64,000 nucleotides of DNA from Novosphingobium endophyticum (lineage in GTDB: Bacteria > Pseudomonadota > Alphaproteobacteria > Sphingomonadales > Sphingomonadaceae). The stretch is taken from assembly GCF_014640675.1 (NCBI RefSeq), contig NZ_BMHK01000009.1, forward strand, positions 62,001 through 126,000, read 5' to 3'. Shown in pieces: positions 7,720-16,302 of this stretch. A program made the position numbers and the translations under genes. The notes under the pieces were generated by a model. That model had not been told where the DNA came from, searched no databases, and worked only from the letters and a program-made list of their open reading frames with translations. Every line of letters starts with the position of its first letter. Within the stretch, counting starts at the first letter, position 1.

Positions 7720-10053
7720 TCAGGCCATCTCTCTGAGAGGCGCGACATCCTTGTAAAGCGTCGTGCGCTGTCTGAGCTTGCGCCCGACCGATTCCGCCGC
7801 CGCGCGCAGTTCTTCCACGCCGACCTCCTGCCCGTGCGCCGCGCCTGCCGCGCGGCTGATGCTTTCGTTCATCAACACGCCGCCAAGGTCGTTTGCGCCT
7901 GCCGCCAGCACCGCGGCGGCGCCGTCCATGCCCAGCTTCACCCAGGAACACTGGATCGAGTTGATCGCGCCGTTGAGGGCGAGACGCGCCACCGCGTGCA
8001 TCATCACCGCCTCGCGCCAGGTCGGCCCCTTGCGGCTCTGCCCGCGCCGGTACATCGGCGCTTCCATATGGACGAGCGGCAGCGGCACGAACTCGGTAAT
8101 CCCGCCGGTATCGAGCTGCAGATCGCGCAGCGCCAGCAGATGCCGCGCCCAGTGCTCGATGCCTTCGAGGTGGCCGAACATGATCGTCGACGTCGTCGGC
8201 AGGCCTACGCGGTGTGCGCTGCCCACGACATCGAGCCATTCCCGCGTGGTCAGCTTGTCCGGGCATATCTGCGCGCGGATGTCGTCGCACAGGATCTCCG
8301 CCGCCGTGCCCGGCAGCGAGCCGAGGCCGGCATCGCGCAGCATGGCAAGGTAATCGGACACCGGCATGTCCAGCGTACGCGCACCCTGCGACACCTCCAG
8401 CGGCGAGAAGGCGTGGACGTGCAGGTCCGGGCAGGCATCCTTCACCGCGCGCAGGATCGAGAGGTAGGTCTCGCCCGTATAGCTGGGGTGGATGCCGCCC
8501 TGAAGGCAGACCTCGGTCGCCCCGCGCTCGACCGCCTCGCGCGCGCGCTGCGCGATCTCCTCCAGGTCGAGGTTGTAAGGCTTGTCGCGAAAGCCGGCCT
8601 TGATGCTGGTCTTGGAAAAGGCGCAGAACGAGCAGGCGTGTGTGCAGATATTGGTGTAGTTGATATTGCGGTTGACGACATAAGTCACCGTATCGCCGCT
8701 GACTTCGGCCCGCAGCGCGTCGGCTGCCTCCACCACCGCCCGCGCCGCCGCGCCGCGCGCCGCGAAGAGCGCGACGATCTCGTCCCCGGAGAGCTGTGCT
8801 CCGCTGGCCGCCCGGTCGATGATGCGGTGTAGCCGCGCGGCTACCGGCCCTTCATGGTGTGACCCCAGCGGGACATGCACCGTTCCCGGCGCGCCATCGG
8901 CCACTCCCGGACTCCAGCGGCTGTCGCGCGCCAGCCCTTCGGCATCGGCCAGCCTGAGCACCGCAGGGCGGATCGCCGGATCGAGCCACGAGCGGTCGTC
9001 GGTAGCGACGAAGCGCGGATAGATCGTCAGGCGCTCGACCAGCGGCAGGCCGGCGCGGGCGCAGATCGCCTCCAGCCGCTCGACTTCGGGCCAGGGCGCC
9101 TCCGGATTCACATGGTCCAGCGTGACGGGCGAAATGCCTCCCCAGTCGTCGATGCCGGCAGCAATCAGTTCGGCAAGGCGTTCGTCGTTGAGATTGGGCG
9201 GGGCCTGGATGGAGACCTCGTCCGGCAATACGATACGCGCCGCCGCCACGGTGCGCAGGAAATCGGCTTCGGAGGCCTCGGGCGCTCCGGCCATCTTCGT
9301 GCCCGCCTTCGGGCAGAAGTTCTGGACGATGACTTCCTGCAGGTGGCCGTGTTCGAGGTGCAGGTCGCGCAGCGCAAGCAGGCTCTCGATGCGCTCTTCG
9401 GGCGTCTCGCCGATGCCGATCAGGATACCGCTGGTCATCGGCATCCGCGCCCGGCCCGCCGCTGCCAGCGAGGCAAGCCGCACCGCCGGCACCTTGTCGG
9501 GCGAGCCGTGGTGGCACATGCCCTTTTCCAGCAGGCGCTCCGACGTGCTCTCCAGCATCAGCCCGGCGGAGGCTGAGACCGGGCGCAGCATGCGGTAGTC
9601 GTCCTCCTCCAGCACGCCCGCATTGACGTGCGGGAGCAGACCCGTCTCTTTCAGCACCAGTTCCGCACAGTGGCGCACGTAGTCGATGGTGCGGGAAAAT
9701 CCGCGCTCGGCCAGCCACTCACGCGCGGCGGCATAGCGTCGCTCGGGCGCATCGCCGAGCGTGAACAGCGCCTCCTTGCAGCCCGCGGCGGCACCGGCTC
9801 GGGCAATTTCCAGCACTTCATCCTCGGCGAGGAAAGGCGCGTCGACGCGCGAGGGCGTCGTCGCGAAGGTGCAATAGTGGCACACGTCCGCGCAGAGGCG
9901 CGTCAGTGGAATGAAGACCTTGGGCGAATAGGTCATTCGCGCCAGTGGAACGGCTCCCCCGCGCGCATCGCGGCACGCGCGTGCTTCGGCAAGCACGTCA
10001 TTTAGAGGATCGGAAAGGAGTCGAGTTATCAGTGCCCTGTCGTCGCGAGCCAT
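7720..10053 (-). CDS. fbiC: FO synthase, CofG-CofH fusion (FbiC)
   Basis: 777 residues, the length of fused FbiC. The N-terminal (CofG) half carries the radical-SAM cluster CADVCHYCTF (Cys 54, 58, 61). The C-terminal (CofH) half has a second one, CTHACSFCAF (near 470). The two halves couple tyrosine with 5-amino-6-ribitylamino-uracil to form the deazaflavin FO, the chromophore of F420. I chose the ATG at 10053: AGGA lies five bases upstream and overlaps the cofD stop. The ATG at 10059 forms an ATGA overlap but has no room for a ribosome site. It is the last gene of cofE-cofD-fbiC. No other deazaflavin gene such as a photolyase is nearby. Confidence 0.95.
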   Translation of the reverse strand: MARDDRALITRLLSDPLNDVLAEARACRDARGGAVPLARMTYSPKVFIPLTRLCADVCHYCTFATTPSRVDAPFLAEDEVLEIARAGAAAGCKEALFTLGDAPERRYAAAREWLAERGFSRTIDYVRHCAELVLKETGLLPHVNAGVLEEDDYRMLRPVSASAGLMLESTSERLLEKGMCHHGSPDKVPAVRLASLAAAGRARMPMTSGILIGIGETPEERIESLLALRDLHLEHGHLQEVIVQNFCPKAGTKMAGAPEASEADFLRTVAAARIVLPDEVSIQAPPNLNDERLAELIAAGIDDWGGISPVTLDHVNPEAPWPEVERLEAICARAGLPLVERLTIYPRFVATDDRSWLDPAIRPAVLRLADAEGLARDSRWSPGVADGAPGTVHVPLGSHHEGPVAARLHRIIDRAASGAQLSGDEIVALFAARGAAARAVVEAADALRAEVSGDTVTYVVNRNINYTNICTHACSFCAFSKTSIKAGFRDKPYNLDLEEIAQRAREAVERGATEVCLQGGIHPSYTGETYLSILRAVKDACPDLHVHAFSPLEVSQGARTLDMPVSDYLAMLRDAGLGSLPGTAAEILCDDIRAQICPDKLTTREWLDVVGSAHRVGLPTTSTIMFGHLEGIEHWARHLLALRDLQLDTGGITEFVPLPLVHMEAPMYRRGQSRKGPTWREAVMMHAVARLALNGAINSIQCSWVKLGMDGAAAVLAAGANDLGGVLMNESISRAAGAAHGQEVGVEELRAAAESVGRKLRQRTTLYKDVAPLREMA

Positions 10054-10055
10054 TT

Positions 10056-11009
10056 TCATCCTGTTTCGATACGGGCTGCGGACAGTGCTACGCGCGCAAG
10101 CCGCTCCCGGTCATCGGCATCGCACATGACTGTTCCCGTAACGGTGACGCAAAGGCCGCGCGCGCGCAAGCCCTCCGCGTCATCGGCATCGGCCGTATCG
10201 ATAATCAGATGGTCGAGAAGATCGCCGTAGTGATCAGCAATCGCCCCGTTGCCGACCTCCTGCCCGAGTTCGCCGAGAAGCTTGGCGAGCGGCCCCTTCA
10301 GTGCCGCGCGCCCCACCAGCGGCGATACCGCGACAAGCGGCACCTTGCGACCGGCCAGCGCCTCGCGGACGCCGTCGACGGCAAGGATCGGATCGACGCT
10401 GAGGTACGGATTCGAGGGGCAAACGACGATCGCGGCCAAATCCTCGCGCGCCAGGGCCTCGGCGAAGCGCGGCGACGGCGGGGCGCCCGGAACGCCCTTG
10501 AAGCGGATCGCCGTCGCGACCGGCCGGCATTGCTCGGCCACGAAATAGCGCTGGAAGTCCAGCCAGCCCTCGGCCGTGCGAACCTGGGTGCGCACAGGGG
10601 CGTCGCTCATGGGAACTATCGCGGTCACGATACCCAATTCCCGGGTCAACCGGGCGGTTACGGACGAGAGGCTCTCCCCCTCGCGCAGCCGCCAGCTTCG
10701 GGCGATGTGCATGCCCAGGTCGCGGTCCCCCAGGTTGAACCAGTCCGCCTCGCCCAGCGCGCCCAGCATGGCCATCGCCTGCCACGTCTCGTCCTTTACC
10801 CCCCAGCCGCGCTGCGCGTCATTGAGTCCGGCCAGCGCATAAGTGACTGAATCGATGTCAGGACAGATGGTTAGACCAAGATGCTCGAAATCGTCTGCGG
10901 TGTTGACGACCACCGTCAGGTCTTCCGGCGCGAGCACGGCGGCAAGGCCTGCCGCCAGCTTTGCGCCGCCGACGCCGCCGCTGAGGGCAAGAACGTGTTT
11001 GCCGCTCAT
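10056..11009 (-). CDS. cofD: 2-phospho-L-lactate (or analogue) transferase CofD/FbiA
   Basis: 317 residues, normal for CofD. The N-terminus LALSGGVGGAKLAAGL is the nucleotide-binding signature. VNTADDFEHLGLTICPDIDS and FNLGDRDLGMHIAR are hallmark CofD segments, as is the CPSNPYLSVDPIL block. The enzyme transfers the phospho-acid moiety from a guanylylated intermediate to FO, giving F420-0 or its dehydro or glycerate form. The start ATG (11007-11009) overlaps the cofE stop by four bases (ATGA). The gene end meets fbiC. This tight packing shows one operon. Confidence 0.95.
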   Translation of the reverse strand: MSGKHVLALSGGVGGAKLAAGLAAVLAPEDLTVVVNTADDFEHLGLTICPDIDSVTYALAGLNDAQRGWGVKDETWQAMAMLGALGEADWFNLGDRDLGMHIARSWRLREGESLSSVTARLTRELGIVTAIVPMSDAPVRTQVRTAEGWLDFQRYFVAEQCRPVATAIRFKGVPGAPPSPRFAEALAREDLAAIVVCPSNPYLSVDPILAVDGVREALAGRKVPLVAVSPLVGRAALKGPLAKLLGELGQEVGNGAIADHYGDLLDHLIIDTADADDAEGLRARGLCVTVTGTVMCDADDRERLARVALSAARIETG

Positions 11010-11788
11010 CGGAACATATCCTGTTCAATCGGCCGCAGCCCGCTCGCCGCGCCCGCGCTGTCCTCGTCGGTGACCCAGCGCCCCCCGCCGCGCACCAGCG
11101 CCACGGGCGTGCCTTCGTTGCCCTCGCCCATCGCCAGCGCGGCCATCGCCGCGATCGAATCCGCGACCGCGATCATGGTCGCCTGCAAGGTGCGGCCGTA
11201 GAGGTCGACGGCCTTGCCCCGGCGATCTTCCACCACGGTCAACCCGGCGCAGCCGATCGCCGTTCCCACCGTCCCGACGCGCCAGGCCCTTCCCATGGAA
11301 TCGGCGATCACCACCGCGAGCCTCACGCCTGCGATCTCCTGCAACGACTGCCGAATGGCACGCGCGGAGGCATCGGGATCAATCGGCCAGCGCAGCACGG
11401 TGCCCGCATCCCCGCCCTCTATGTTCGAGGCGTCGATACCGGCATTGGCGAGCACATGACCGGTGCGGTGGCGGGCTATGATCGCGGCGGGTGTCGCGCG
11501 CAGGATCTCGCTGCTTTCGTCGAGGATCGCCTGCATGACCGCCGGTTCGCGCCGCGCGGCGGCGGCCATTTTCACGGCATCCCCTCCGGCCGTCACTGAA
11601 GCCAGATCAAGAGCGCGGCCTTCCGTTTTGGAAACGATCTTCTGCGCGATCACGCAGATATCGTCGTCGCGTAGGGCGTCCCCTTGCGCACCGACAAGAT
11701 TGCAAATCTCTTGCGCGATCGACATTTCGGGGGCGAACATGGGCAATCCGGCGAGCGGACGCACGGAAAGTTCTGGAATGCGGGTCAT
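11006..11788 (-). CDS. cofE: Coenzyme F420-0:gamma-glutamyl ligase CofE
   Basis: 260 residues. Diagnostic stretches are DICVIAQKIVSKTEGR, RHRTGHVLANAGIDASNIEG, VVIADSMGRAWRVGTVGTAI and WVTDEDSAGAASG. It adds glutamates to F420-0 with GTP. The protein is stand-alone: it lacks the C-terminal nitroreductase-like domain of actinobacterial FbiB, which reduces dehydro-F420-0. That favours 2-phospholactate or 3-phosphoglycerate over phosphoenolpyruvate as building block, unless another reductase is encoded elsewhere. The ATG at 11788 has GAGGTGA upstream. It is the first gene of the minus-strand F420 operon, divergent from npdG across about 110 bases. Confidence 0.95.
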   Translation of the reverse strand: MTRIPELSVRPLAGLPMFAPEMSIAQEICNLVGAQGDALRDDDICVIAQKIVSKTEGRALDLASVTAGGDAVKMAAAARREPAVMQAILDESSEILRATPAAIIARHRTGHVLANAGIDASNIEGGDAGTVLRWPIDPDASARAIRQSLQEIAGVRLAVVIADSMGRAWRVGTVGTAIGCAGLTVVEDRRGKAVDLYGRTLQATMIAVADSIAAMAALAMGEGNEGTPVALVRGGGRWVTDEDSAGAASGLRPIEQDMFR

Positions 11789-11897
11789 GCGTCGCCGTCA
11801 CCTCGGTTGATCATGTTCGGCCTCTCCTCCACTGTTCAGCGCCGCTATCGGCAAATGACGACATGACGCAACCAGGAATTCCCGGGAGACAGAACAG

Positions 11898-12548
11898 ATG
11901 GCCTCAATCGCGGTAATCGGCGGAACCGGAGCGCTCGGCAAGGGCATTGCGCGCCGGCTGGCAAAGGCAGGACAAGCCGTCACCATCGGCTCGCGCTCGG
12001 CAGAAAAGGCGAAAGCGGCGGCGGAGGAACTGGGCGGCCTCGGCTATGCCGCCAACGAGGACGCCGCCGAGGGCAAGGACGTGGTCATCGTCACCGTGCC
12101 CCATGCCTCGCAGGGCGATACGCTCAGGCTCATCAAAGGCCGCGTAGGCAACGCCGTGGTGGTCGATACGACCGTGCCGCTGGTGCCGCCCAAGGTCATG
12201 CGCGTGCAGCTTCCCGCCGAGGGCAGCGCGGCGATGCAGGCACGCGAGCACCTCGGTCCCGACGTGCGTCTCGTGACCGCGTTCCACAACGTCTCGGCCC
12301 ACCACCTCGACAGCGATCATACGATCGACTGCGATGTGCTGGTGTTCAGCGACGACGTCGATGCGCGCAAGACGGTGATCGACCTGTGCCCCGGCATGGG
12401 CCTGCGCGGCCTCTCGGGCGGCGCGCTCGCAAACTCCGCCGCGGCCGAGGCTCTGACGTCCATCCTCATCTACATGAACAAGACCTACAAGGCCGACGGC
12501 GCGGGGGTCCGCTTCACCAGCCTGACGGACGCGCCGCCGATCCCGTGA
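11898..12548 (+). CDS. npdG: F420-dependent NADP oxidoreductase (Fno/NpdG)
   Basis: 216 residues. An N-terminal Rossmann fold with GGTGALGKGIARRLAKAG is followed by TIGSRSAEKA, a pattern that binds the NADP 2'-phosphate. VTAFHNVSAHHL and the C-terminal LTSILIYMNKTYKADGAGVRF complete the NpdG family features. The enzyme passes hydride between NADPH and F420. In an aerobe it would supply F420H2 to the LLM-type reductase. The ATG at 11898 has GGGAG nine bases upstream. It leads the plus-strand set npdG-cofC-SDR-LLM-MFS and faces cofE. Confidence 0.93.
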   Translation: MASIAVIGGTGALGKGIARRLAKAGQAVTIGSRSAEKAKAAAEELGGLGYAANEDAAEGKDVVIVTVPHASQGDTLRLIKGRVGNAVVVDTTVPLVPPKVMRVQLPAEGSAAMQAREHLGPDVRLVTAFHNVSAHHLDSDHTIDCDVLVFSDDVDARKTVIDLCPGMGLRGLSGGALANSAAAEALTSILIYMNKTYKADGAGVRFTSLTDAPPIP

Positions 12549-12552
12549 TGCC

Positions 12553-13146
12553 ATGACCTGCTGGGCCATCATACCGATCAAGGGCAAGGGCCAGGGCAAG
12601 AGCCGGCTTGCCGGCGCGCTCTCCGAGGGCGAGCGCGAGGCCCTGGTCGATGCCATGCTAGCTCACGTCGTCGATGCCGCGCGGCAGGCCCGGTTGATCG
12701 AGCGCGTCCTTCTCGTCGGCCCCTCGCGGCACGGCCTCGACGAAACGATTCCGCTGCTGGCCGATGCCGGAAAGGGGCTGAACGCTGCCCTCCGCAAGGC
12801 ACTGGCGCAAGTTGCATCGGATGGACCGGAACGCCTTCTCGTCGTTGCCGGCGATCTTCCCTGTGTAACCGCGCTCGACCTCGATCTTCTTGCCAGCGTG
12901 CCTGCGGAGACGGTGGGGATCGCCCCCGATCGCCACGGAACCGGCACCAACGCGCTGTCCCTTCCCTTGCCTCAGGCGGCAAGGTTCACCTTCCACTTCG
13001 GCACGGACAGTCGCGCAAGACATTGGAACGAAGCGGAAAAACTTGGCCTTACCGTGGAGACGATCCACAGCGCGGGACTGGAGAAAGATATAGACGAGCG
13101 CGCGGATTTGTCTGATGCTGCCCAGGTGTTCAGTCCTGTGCGCTAG
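12553..13146 (+). CDS. cofC: Phospholactate/phosphoglycerate guanylyltransferase CofC (FbiD)
   Basis: 197 residues with the nucleotidyltransferase start WAIIPIKGKGQGKSRLAG, the metal-site strand RLLVVAGDLPCV and the CofC motif DRHGTGTNALSLP. FHFGTDSRARHWNEA also fits the family. It activates the phospho-acid with GTP for CofD. Homologues use 2-phospho-L-lactate, phosphoenolpyruvate or 3-phosphoglycerate, and I cannot tell which from the sequence alone. It begins four bases after the npdG stop, so they are co-transcribed. It completes the minimal F420 set (fbiC, cofC, cofD, cofE). Confidence 0.92.
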   Translation: MTCWAIIPIKGKGQGKSRLAGALSEGEREALVDAMLAHVVDAARQARLIERVLLVGPSRHGLDETIPLLADAGKGLNAALRKALAQVASDGPERLLVVAGDLPCVTALDLDLLASVPAETVGIAPDRHGTGTNALSLPLPQAARFTFHFGTDSRARHWNEAEKLGLTVETIHSAGLEKDIDERADLSDAAQVFSPVR

Positions 13147-13200
13147 CATGCGAGGCTGAAAGCCGATGTCGAATACGGCACGAAAAGGCGGAGAGAAAAC

Positions 13201-14058
13201 TTGGAACCCAGCGACATCGACTTATCGGGCCGGGTAGCCTTCGTCACGGGCGGCGGCGGCGGGATCGGGCGCGCGATCGCGCTGTGCATGGCCGATATGG
13301 GCGCCGACATCGCGATCATCGAAGCAGTCCCGGAACGCTGCGATCAGGTCGCCGAAATGGTCGCGGCACGCGGGCGCAAGGCGCTGTGCATTCCCGGCAA
13401 CGTGATGGACGTCGAAACCCTGCAGAACGCGGTTGCGACCGCAGCGGACACGTTCGGGCGGCTCGACATCCTGATCAACAACGCCGGTGGGGTGACCCGG
13501 CGCGACTTCCTCGACCTCAAGGAAAAGAACTGGCGCCGCCACATCGACATCAATCTCGTCAGCAATCTCGCCGCGACGCAGGCGGCAGTGCCGGTGATGA
13601 TCGAGGGCGGACGCGGCGGTTCGATCATCAATGTCACGAGCATCGAGGCCTCGCGCGCAGCACCGGGCTACGCCGTTTACGCGGCCTGCAAGGCGGGCGT
13701 GAACAACCTCACCCGCACGCTGGCGCTGGAACTCGGCGAACACGGCATCCGCGTGAACGCGATCGCCCCCGACTACACGATCACACCCGGCACACGCGGC
13801 CAGTTCACCGGCCCGGTGGACGAGAGCAAGTGGTACCAGCCCAGTGAGGCGCAAATGGACGCCGTGCGCCGCCGCATCCCCGCCGGCCGCGCGGGGATCG
13901 ACGAGGAGTGCGGCCGCGTCGCGGTGTTCCTCGCTTCGCCCATGGCGAGCTACGTCAACGGCACGATCATACCCGTCGATGGCGGCACCTGGGCATCGAG
14001 CGGCTGGGTCCGCGACCGTAACGAGACCTGGATCCTTCCCCCCGAAGTCATCGACTGA
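13201..14058 (+). CDS. SDR-family oxidoreductase in the F420 cluster
   Basis: 285 residues, classical SDR: TGGGGGIGRAIAL, NNAGG, NVTSIEAS with the catalytic Ser, and YAVYAACKAG with the Tyr and Lys. It ends IIPVDGGTWASSGWVRDRNE. I use the TTG start at 13201 because GGAGA lies seven bases upstream and the SDR fold begins right after; no in-frame ATG fits. It probably uses NAD(P), not F420, since the SDR cofactor loop is intact. It sits between cofC and the LLM gene and so is likely part of the pathway served by F420H2. Confidence 0.88.
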   Translation: MEPSDIDLSGRVAFVTGGGGGIGRAIALCMADMGADIAIIEAVPERCDQVAEMVAARGRKALCIPGNVMDVETLQNAVATAADTFGRLDILINNAGGVTRRDFLDLKEKNWRRHIDINLVSNLAATQAAVPVMIEGGRGGSIINVTSIEASRAAPGYAVYAACKAGVNNLTRTLALELGEHGIRVNAIAPDYTITPGTRGQFTGPVDESKWYQPSEAQMDAVRRRIPAGRAGIDEECGRVAVFLASPMASYVNGTIIPVDGGTWASSGWVRDRNETWILPPEVID

Positions 14059-14089
14059 CCGGCCATCCCGATATCAAGAAAGCCAGACC

Positions 14090-15010
14090 ATGACCTTTAC
14101 CCTGAGCACCAGCCTGCCTTTCGATCACGTCCACCGGGCCGAGGAATTCGTCTCGATGCAGGCGCTCCACGAGATCGCCCGCGCGGTGGAGGATGCGGGC
14201 TTTTATGCCGGCTCGGTAACCGACCATCCGGTCCCTTCCGCCCGCTGGCTCGACAGCGGCGGGCACTATGCGCAGGATCCTTTCGTCATGCTCTCGATGC
14301 TGGGCGCGGTGACGACCAAGCTGCGGCTGCAGACCAACATCATCGTCCTGCCCTATCGCAACCCCTTCATCACTGCGCGCGCGGTTTCCAGCCTTGACCA
14401 CTTCACCGGCGGACGCGTGATCCTCGGCATGGGCGCAGGCTACCTCAAGGCCGAGTACAAGGCGCTGGGCGTCGATTTCGACATCCGCAACGACCTGATG
14501 GACGAATACATCAAGGCGATGAAACTGGCCTGGACGGGCGAGGACTTCACTTTCGAAGGCACCGGCTACACCGCGCTCGGCAACCGCGTGCTGCCCACGC
14601 CCGCGCAGAAGCCACACCCGCCGCTCCTCGTCGGCGGCAATTCCAAGCGCGCGCTGCGCCGCGCGGTGGAACTGGGCGATGCCTGGCATCCCTTCTTCGT
14701 GCCGAAGACGGTCACCGACACCGCCCGCACCGCCAGCATGGAAGGCGACGACGACGTCAAGGGCGCGATCGACTACATACAGGACCACTGCGCCAAGGTG
14801 GGCCGCGAGGTGCCGCCCAGGATCATCGCTTCCTCCACCTATTCGGTGAAGGCCGGTTGGAGTGCGCAGGAAGCGCTCGATCACTTCGCGCATCTGAAGT
14901 CGATCGGCATCGATGCCTCCGGCGCGACGATCTGCGCGGAAACGCGCGGCGAATACTGCGACATGGCCCGCCAGTTCGGCGAAGAGGTGATCGCGAAGAT
15001 CGATTTCTGA
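14090..15010 (+). CDS. LLM-class F420-dependent oxidoreductase
   Basis: 306 residues of a luciferase-like TIM barrel. Typical segments are GFYAGSVTDHP, KLRLQTNIIVLPYRNPFITA, LDHFTGGRVILGMGAGYLKA and HPPLLVGGNSKRALRRAVEL. The pattern matches the probable F420-dependent Rv2161c/Rv3079c-like group more than FMN monooxygenases. Its position inside the F420 operon supports F420H2 as cofactor. It would reduce a C=C, imine or similar bond in an unknown substrate. The start ATG at 14090 follows the SDR stop by 31 bases with AAGAAAG upstream. The MFS gene follows after 25 bases. Confidence 0.88.
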   Translation: MTFTLSTSLPFDHVHRAEEFVSMQALHEIARAVEDAGFYAGSVTDHPVPSARWLDSGGHYAQDPFVMLSMLGAVTTKLRLQTNIIVLPYRNPFITARAVSSLDHFTGGRVILGMGAGYLKAEYKALGVDFDIRNDLMDEYIKAMKLAWTGEDFTFEGTGYTALGNRVLPTPAQKPHPPLLVGGNSKRALRRAVELGDAWHPFFVPKTVTDTARTASMEGDDDVKGAIDYIQDHCAKVGREVPPRIIASSTYSVKAGWSAQEALDHFAHLKSIGIDASGATICAETRGEYCDMARQFGEEVIAKIDF

Positions 15011-15035
15011 TCCGCTTCGCGATTCGCAAGGGACC

Positions 15036-16301
15036 ATGCAAATGAACGATCCTGCTACCGCACGCGAGGAGTGGCGCCGATATTGGGCCACGGTGCTCGC
15101 GGCGACAGTGGGCATGTCGTTCTATACGGTTCTCACCTATTCGCTGAGCACATTCATGGGGCCGCTCGAACAGGAATTCGGGTGGAGCCGCACCGCCCTT
15201 TCCTCCGGCCTGACGATCTTCGCCGCGATCTCCATGCTTGGCGGCCCTTTCGTCGGGGCGGTGGTGGACAGGTACGGCACCCGGCGGATCGTGATCGCCG
15301 GCATGGCCCTGTCGGGCTGCACCTTTGCCGCCTTCAGCCTCATAGACGGTTCGATGGTGCAATGGATCGCGCTCTACGTGATCTACGGGGTCTTCGCGCT
15401 GGCCATCAAATCGACGGTCTGGAGCGCGGGGATTTCCAGCGTGTTCACCAGGGGGCGCAGCTTTGCCCTAGCCGTCATGCTCAGCGGGGTGGCGATCGGG
15501 CAGACCTTCGCCCCCATCGCCGCCAACCGGTTGATCACCGCCTTCGGCTGGCGCGAGGCCTATATCTGGCTCGGCCTCGGCTGGGCAGGCCTCGCGCTCG
15601 CACTGCTGATCCCGTTCTATTTCGACGCCCGCGCGCGCAAGGCGCGGCAAACCGGCGCCGGGAAGTCTTCCGCGACCCTAACGCTGCCCGGCCTCACCGT
15701 CCGCCAGGCGCTGCGCGACAGCCGCGTGCTGCGGATAGCCGGCGCCAACCTGATGATGTCGATGGTTGGATCAGGCGTCTCGGTGCATCTCGTGCGCATC
15801 GTCTCGGAAAACGGCATTGCCATGGACGACGCGGTCAACATCGCGGCAACGGCAGGCATTGCCGGCCTCGTCGGCAAGCTCGGCGTGGGCTGGCTGCTGG
15901 ACCGGGTCGAGGGAAGCCTGATCCCGTTCAGCGGTTTTGCCGTCGGTGCCCTCGGGCATTTCCTGCTGATCGGCCTGTTCGCCGGCTCGGTGCCGCTCCT
16001 GCTTGGCGCGATGTGCATCGGCTTCGCCTCGGGCGCGGGCCTTCAGATCTCCACCTACCTGATCTCGCGCTATGCGGGACTTCGGAACTTCGGCGCGATC
16101 TTCGGCACGATCAGCTCAATGATGATGGCCGGCACCGCCATCGGCCCCCTCTTCGCGGGCTTCGTCCACGACGTGACCGGCAGCTATAACCTGCTGGAGA
16201 TCATCGCCGCGCCGGTGATGCTGGTCTGTGCGACGCTGTTCATCGGGCTCGGCCCCTATCCCAGCTTCGCGGATCCCGATGGGTCGAAGGCCAGGCCGTA
16301 A
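15036..16301 (+). CDS. MFS transporter (monocarboxylate/oxalate-type)
   Basis: 421 residues with about 12 hydrophobic segments and the MFS loop GAVVDRYGTRRIVIAG between segments 2 and 3. The central loop (KARQTGAGKSS) divides two six-helix halves. The general pattern (EQEFGWSRTALSSGLTIFAA) is like the MCT/OFA families, which import organic acids. It probably imports the substrate for the SDR and LLM enzymes. The start ATG at 15036 is very near its AAGGGA; the ATG at 15042 is better spaced. It is the last gene of the plus-strand F420 set and ends one base before thiE. Confidence 0.88.
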   Translation: MQMNDPATAREEWRRYWATVLAATVGMSFYTVLTYSLSTFMGPLEQEFGWSRTALSSGLTIFAAISMLGGPFVGAVVDRYGTRRIVIAGMALSGCTFAAFSLIDGSMVQWIALYVIYGVFALAIKSTVWSAGISSVFTRGRSFALAVMLSGVAIGQTFAPIAANRLITAFGWREAYIWLGLGWAGLALALLIPFYFDARARKARQTGAGKSSATLTLPGLTVRQALRDSRVLRIAGANLMMSMVGSGVSVHLVRIVSENGIAMDDAVNIAATAGIAGLVGKLGVGWLLDRVEGSLIPFSGFAVGALGHFLLIGLFAGSVPLLLGAMCIGFASGAGLQISTYLISRYAGLRNFGAIFGTISSMMMAGTAIGPLFAGFVHDVTGSYNLLEIIAAPVMLVCATLFIGLGPYPSFADPDGSKARP

Positions 16302-16302
16302 A

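Noticed and set aside
8875..9576. Plus-strand frame opposite fbiC
   Set aside because: Antisense shadow; fbiC carries both radical-SAM clusters on the minus strand.
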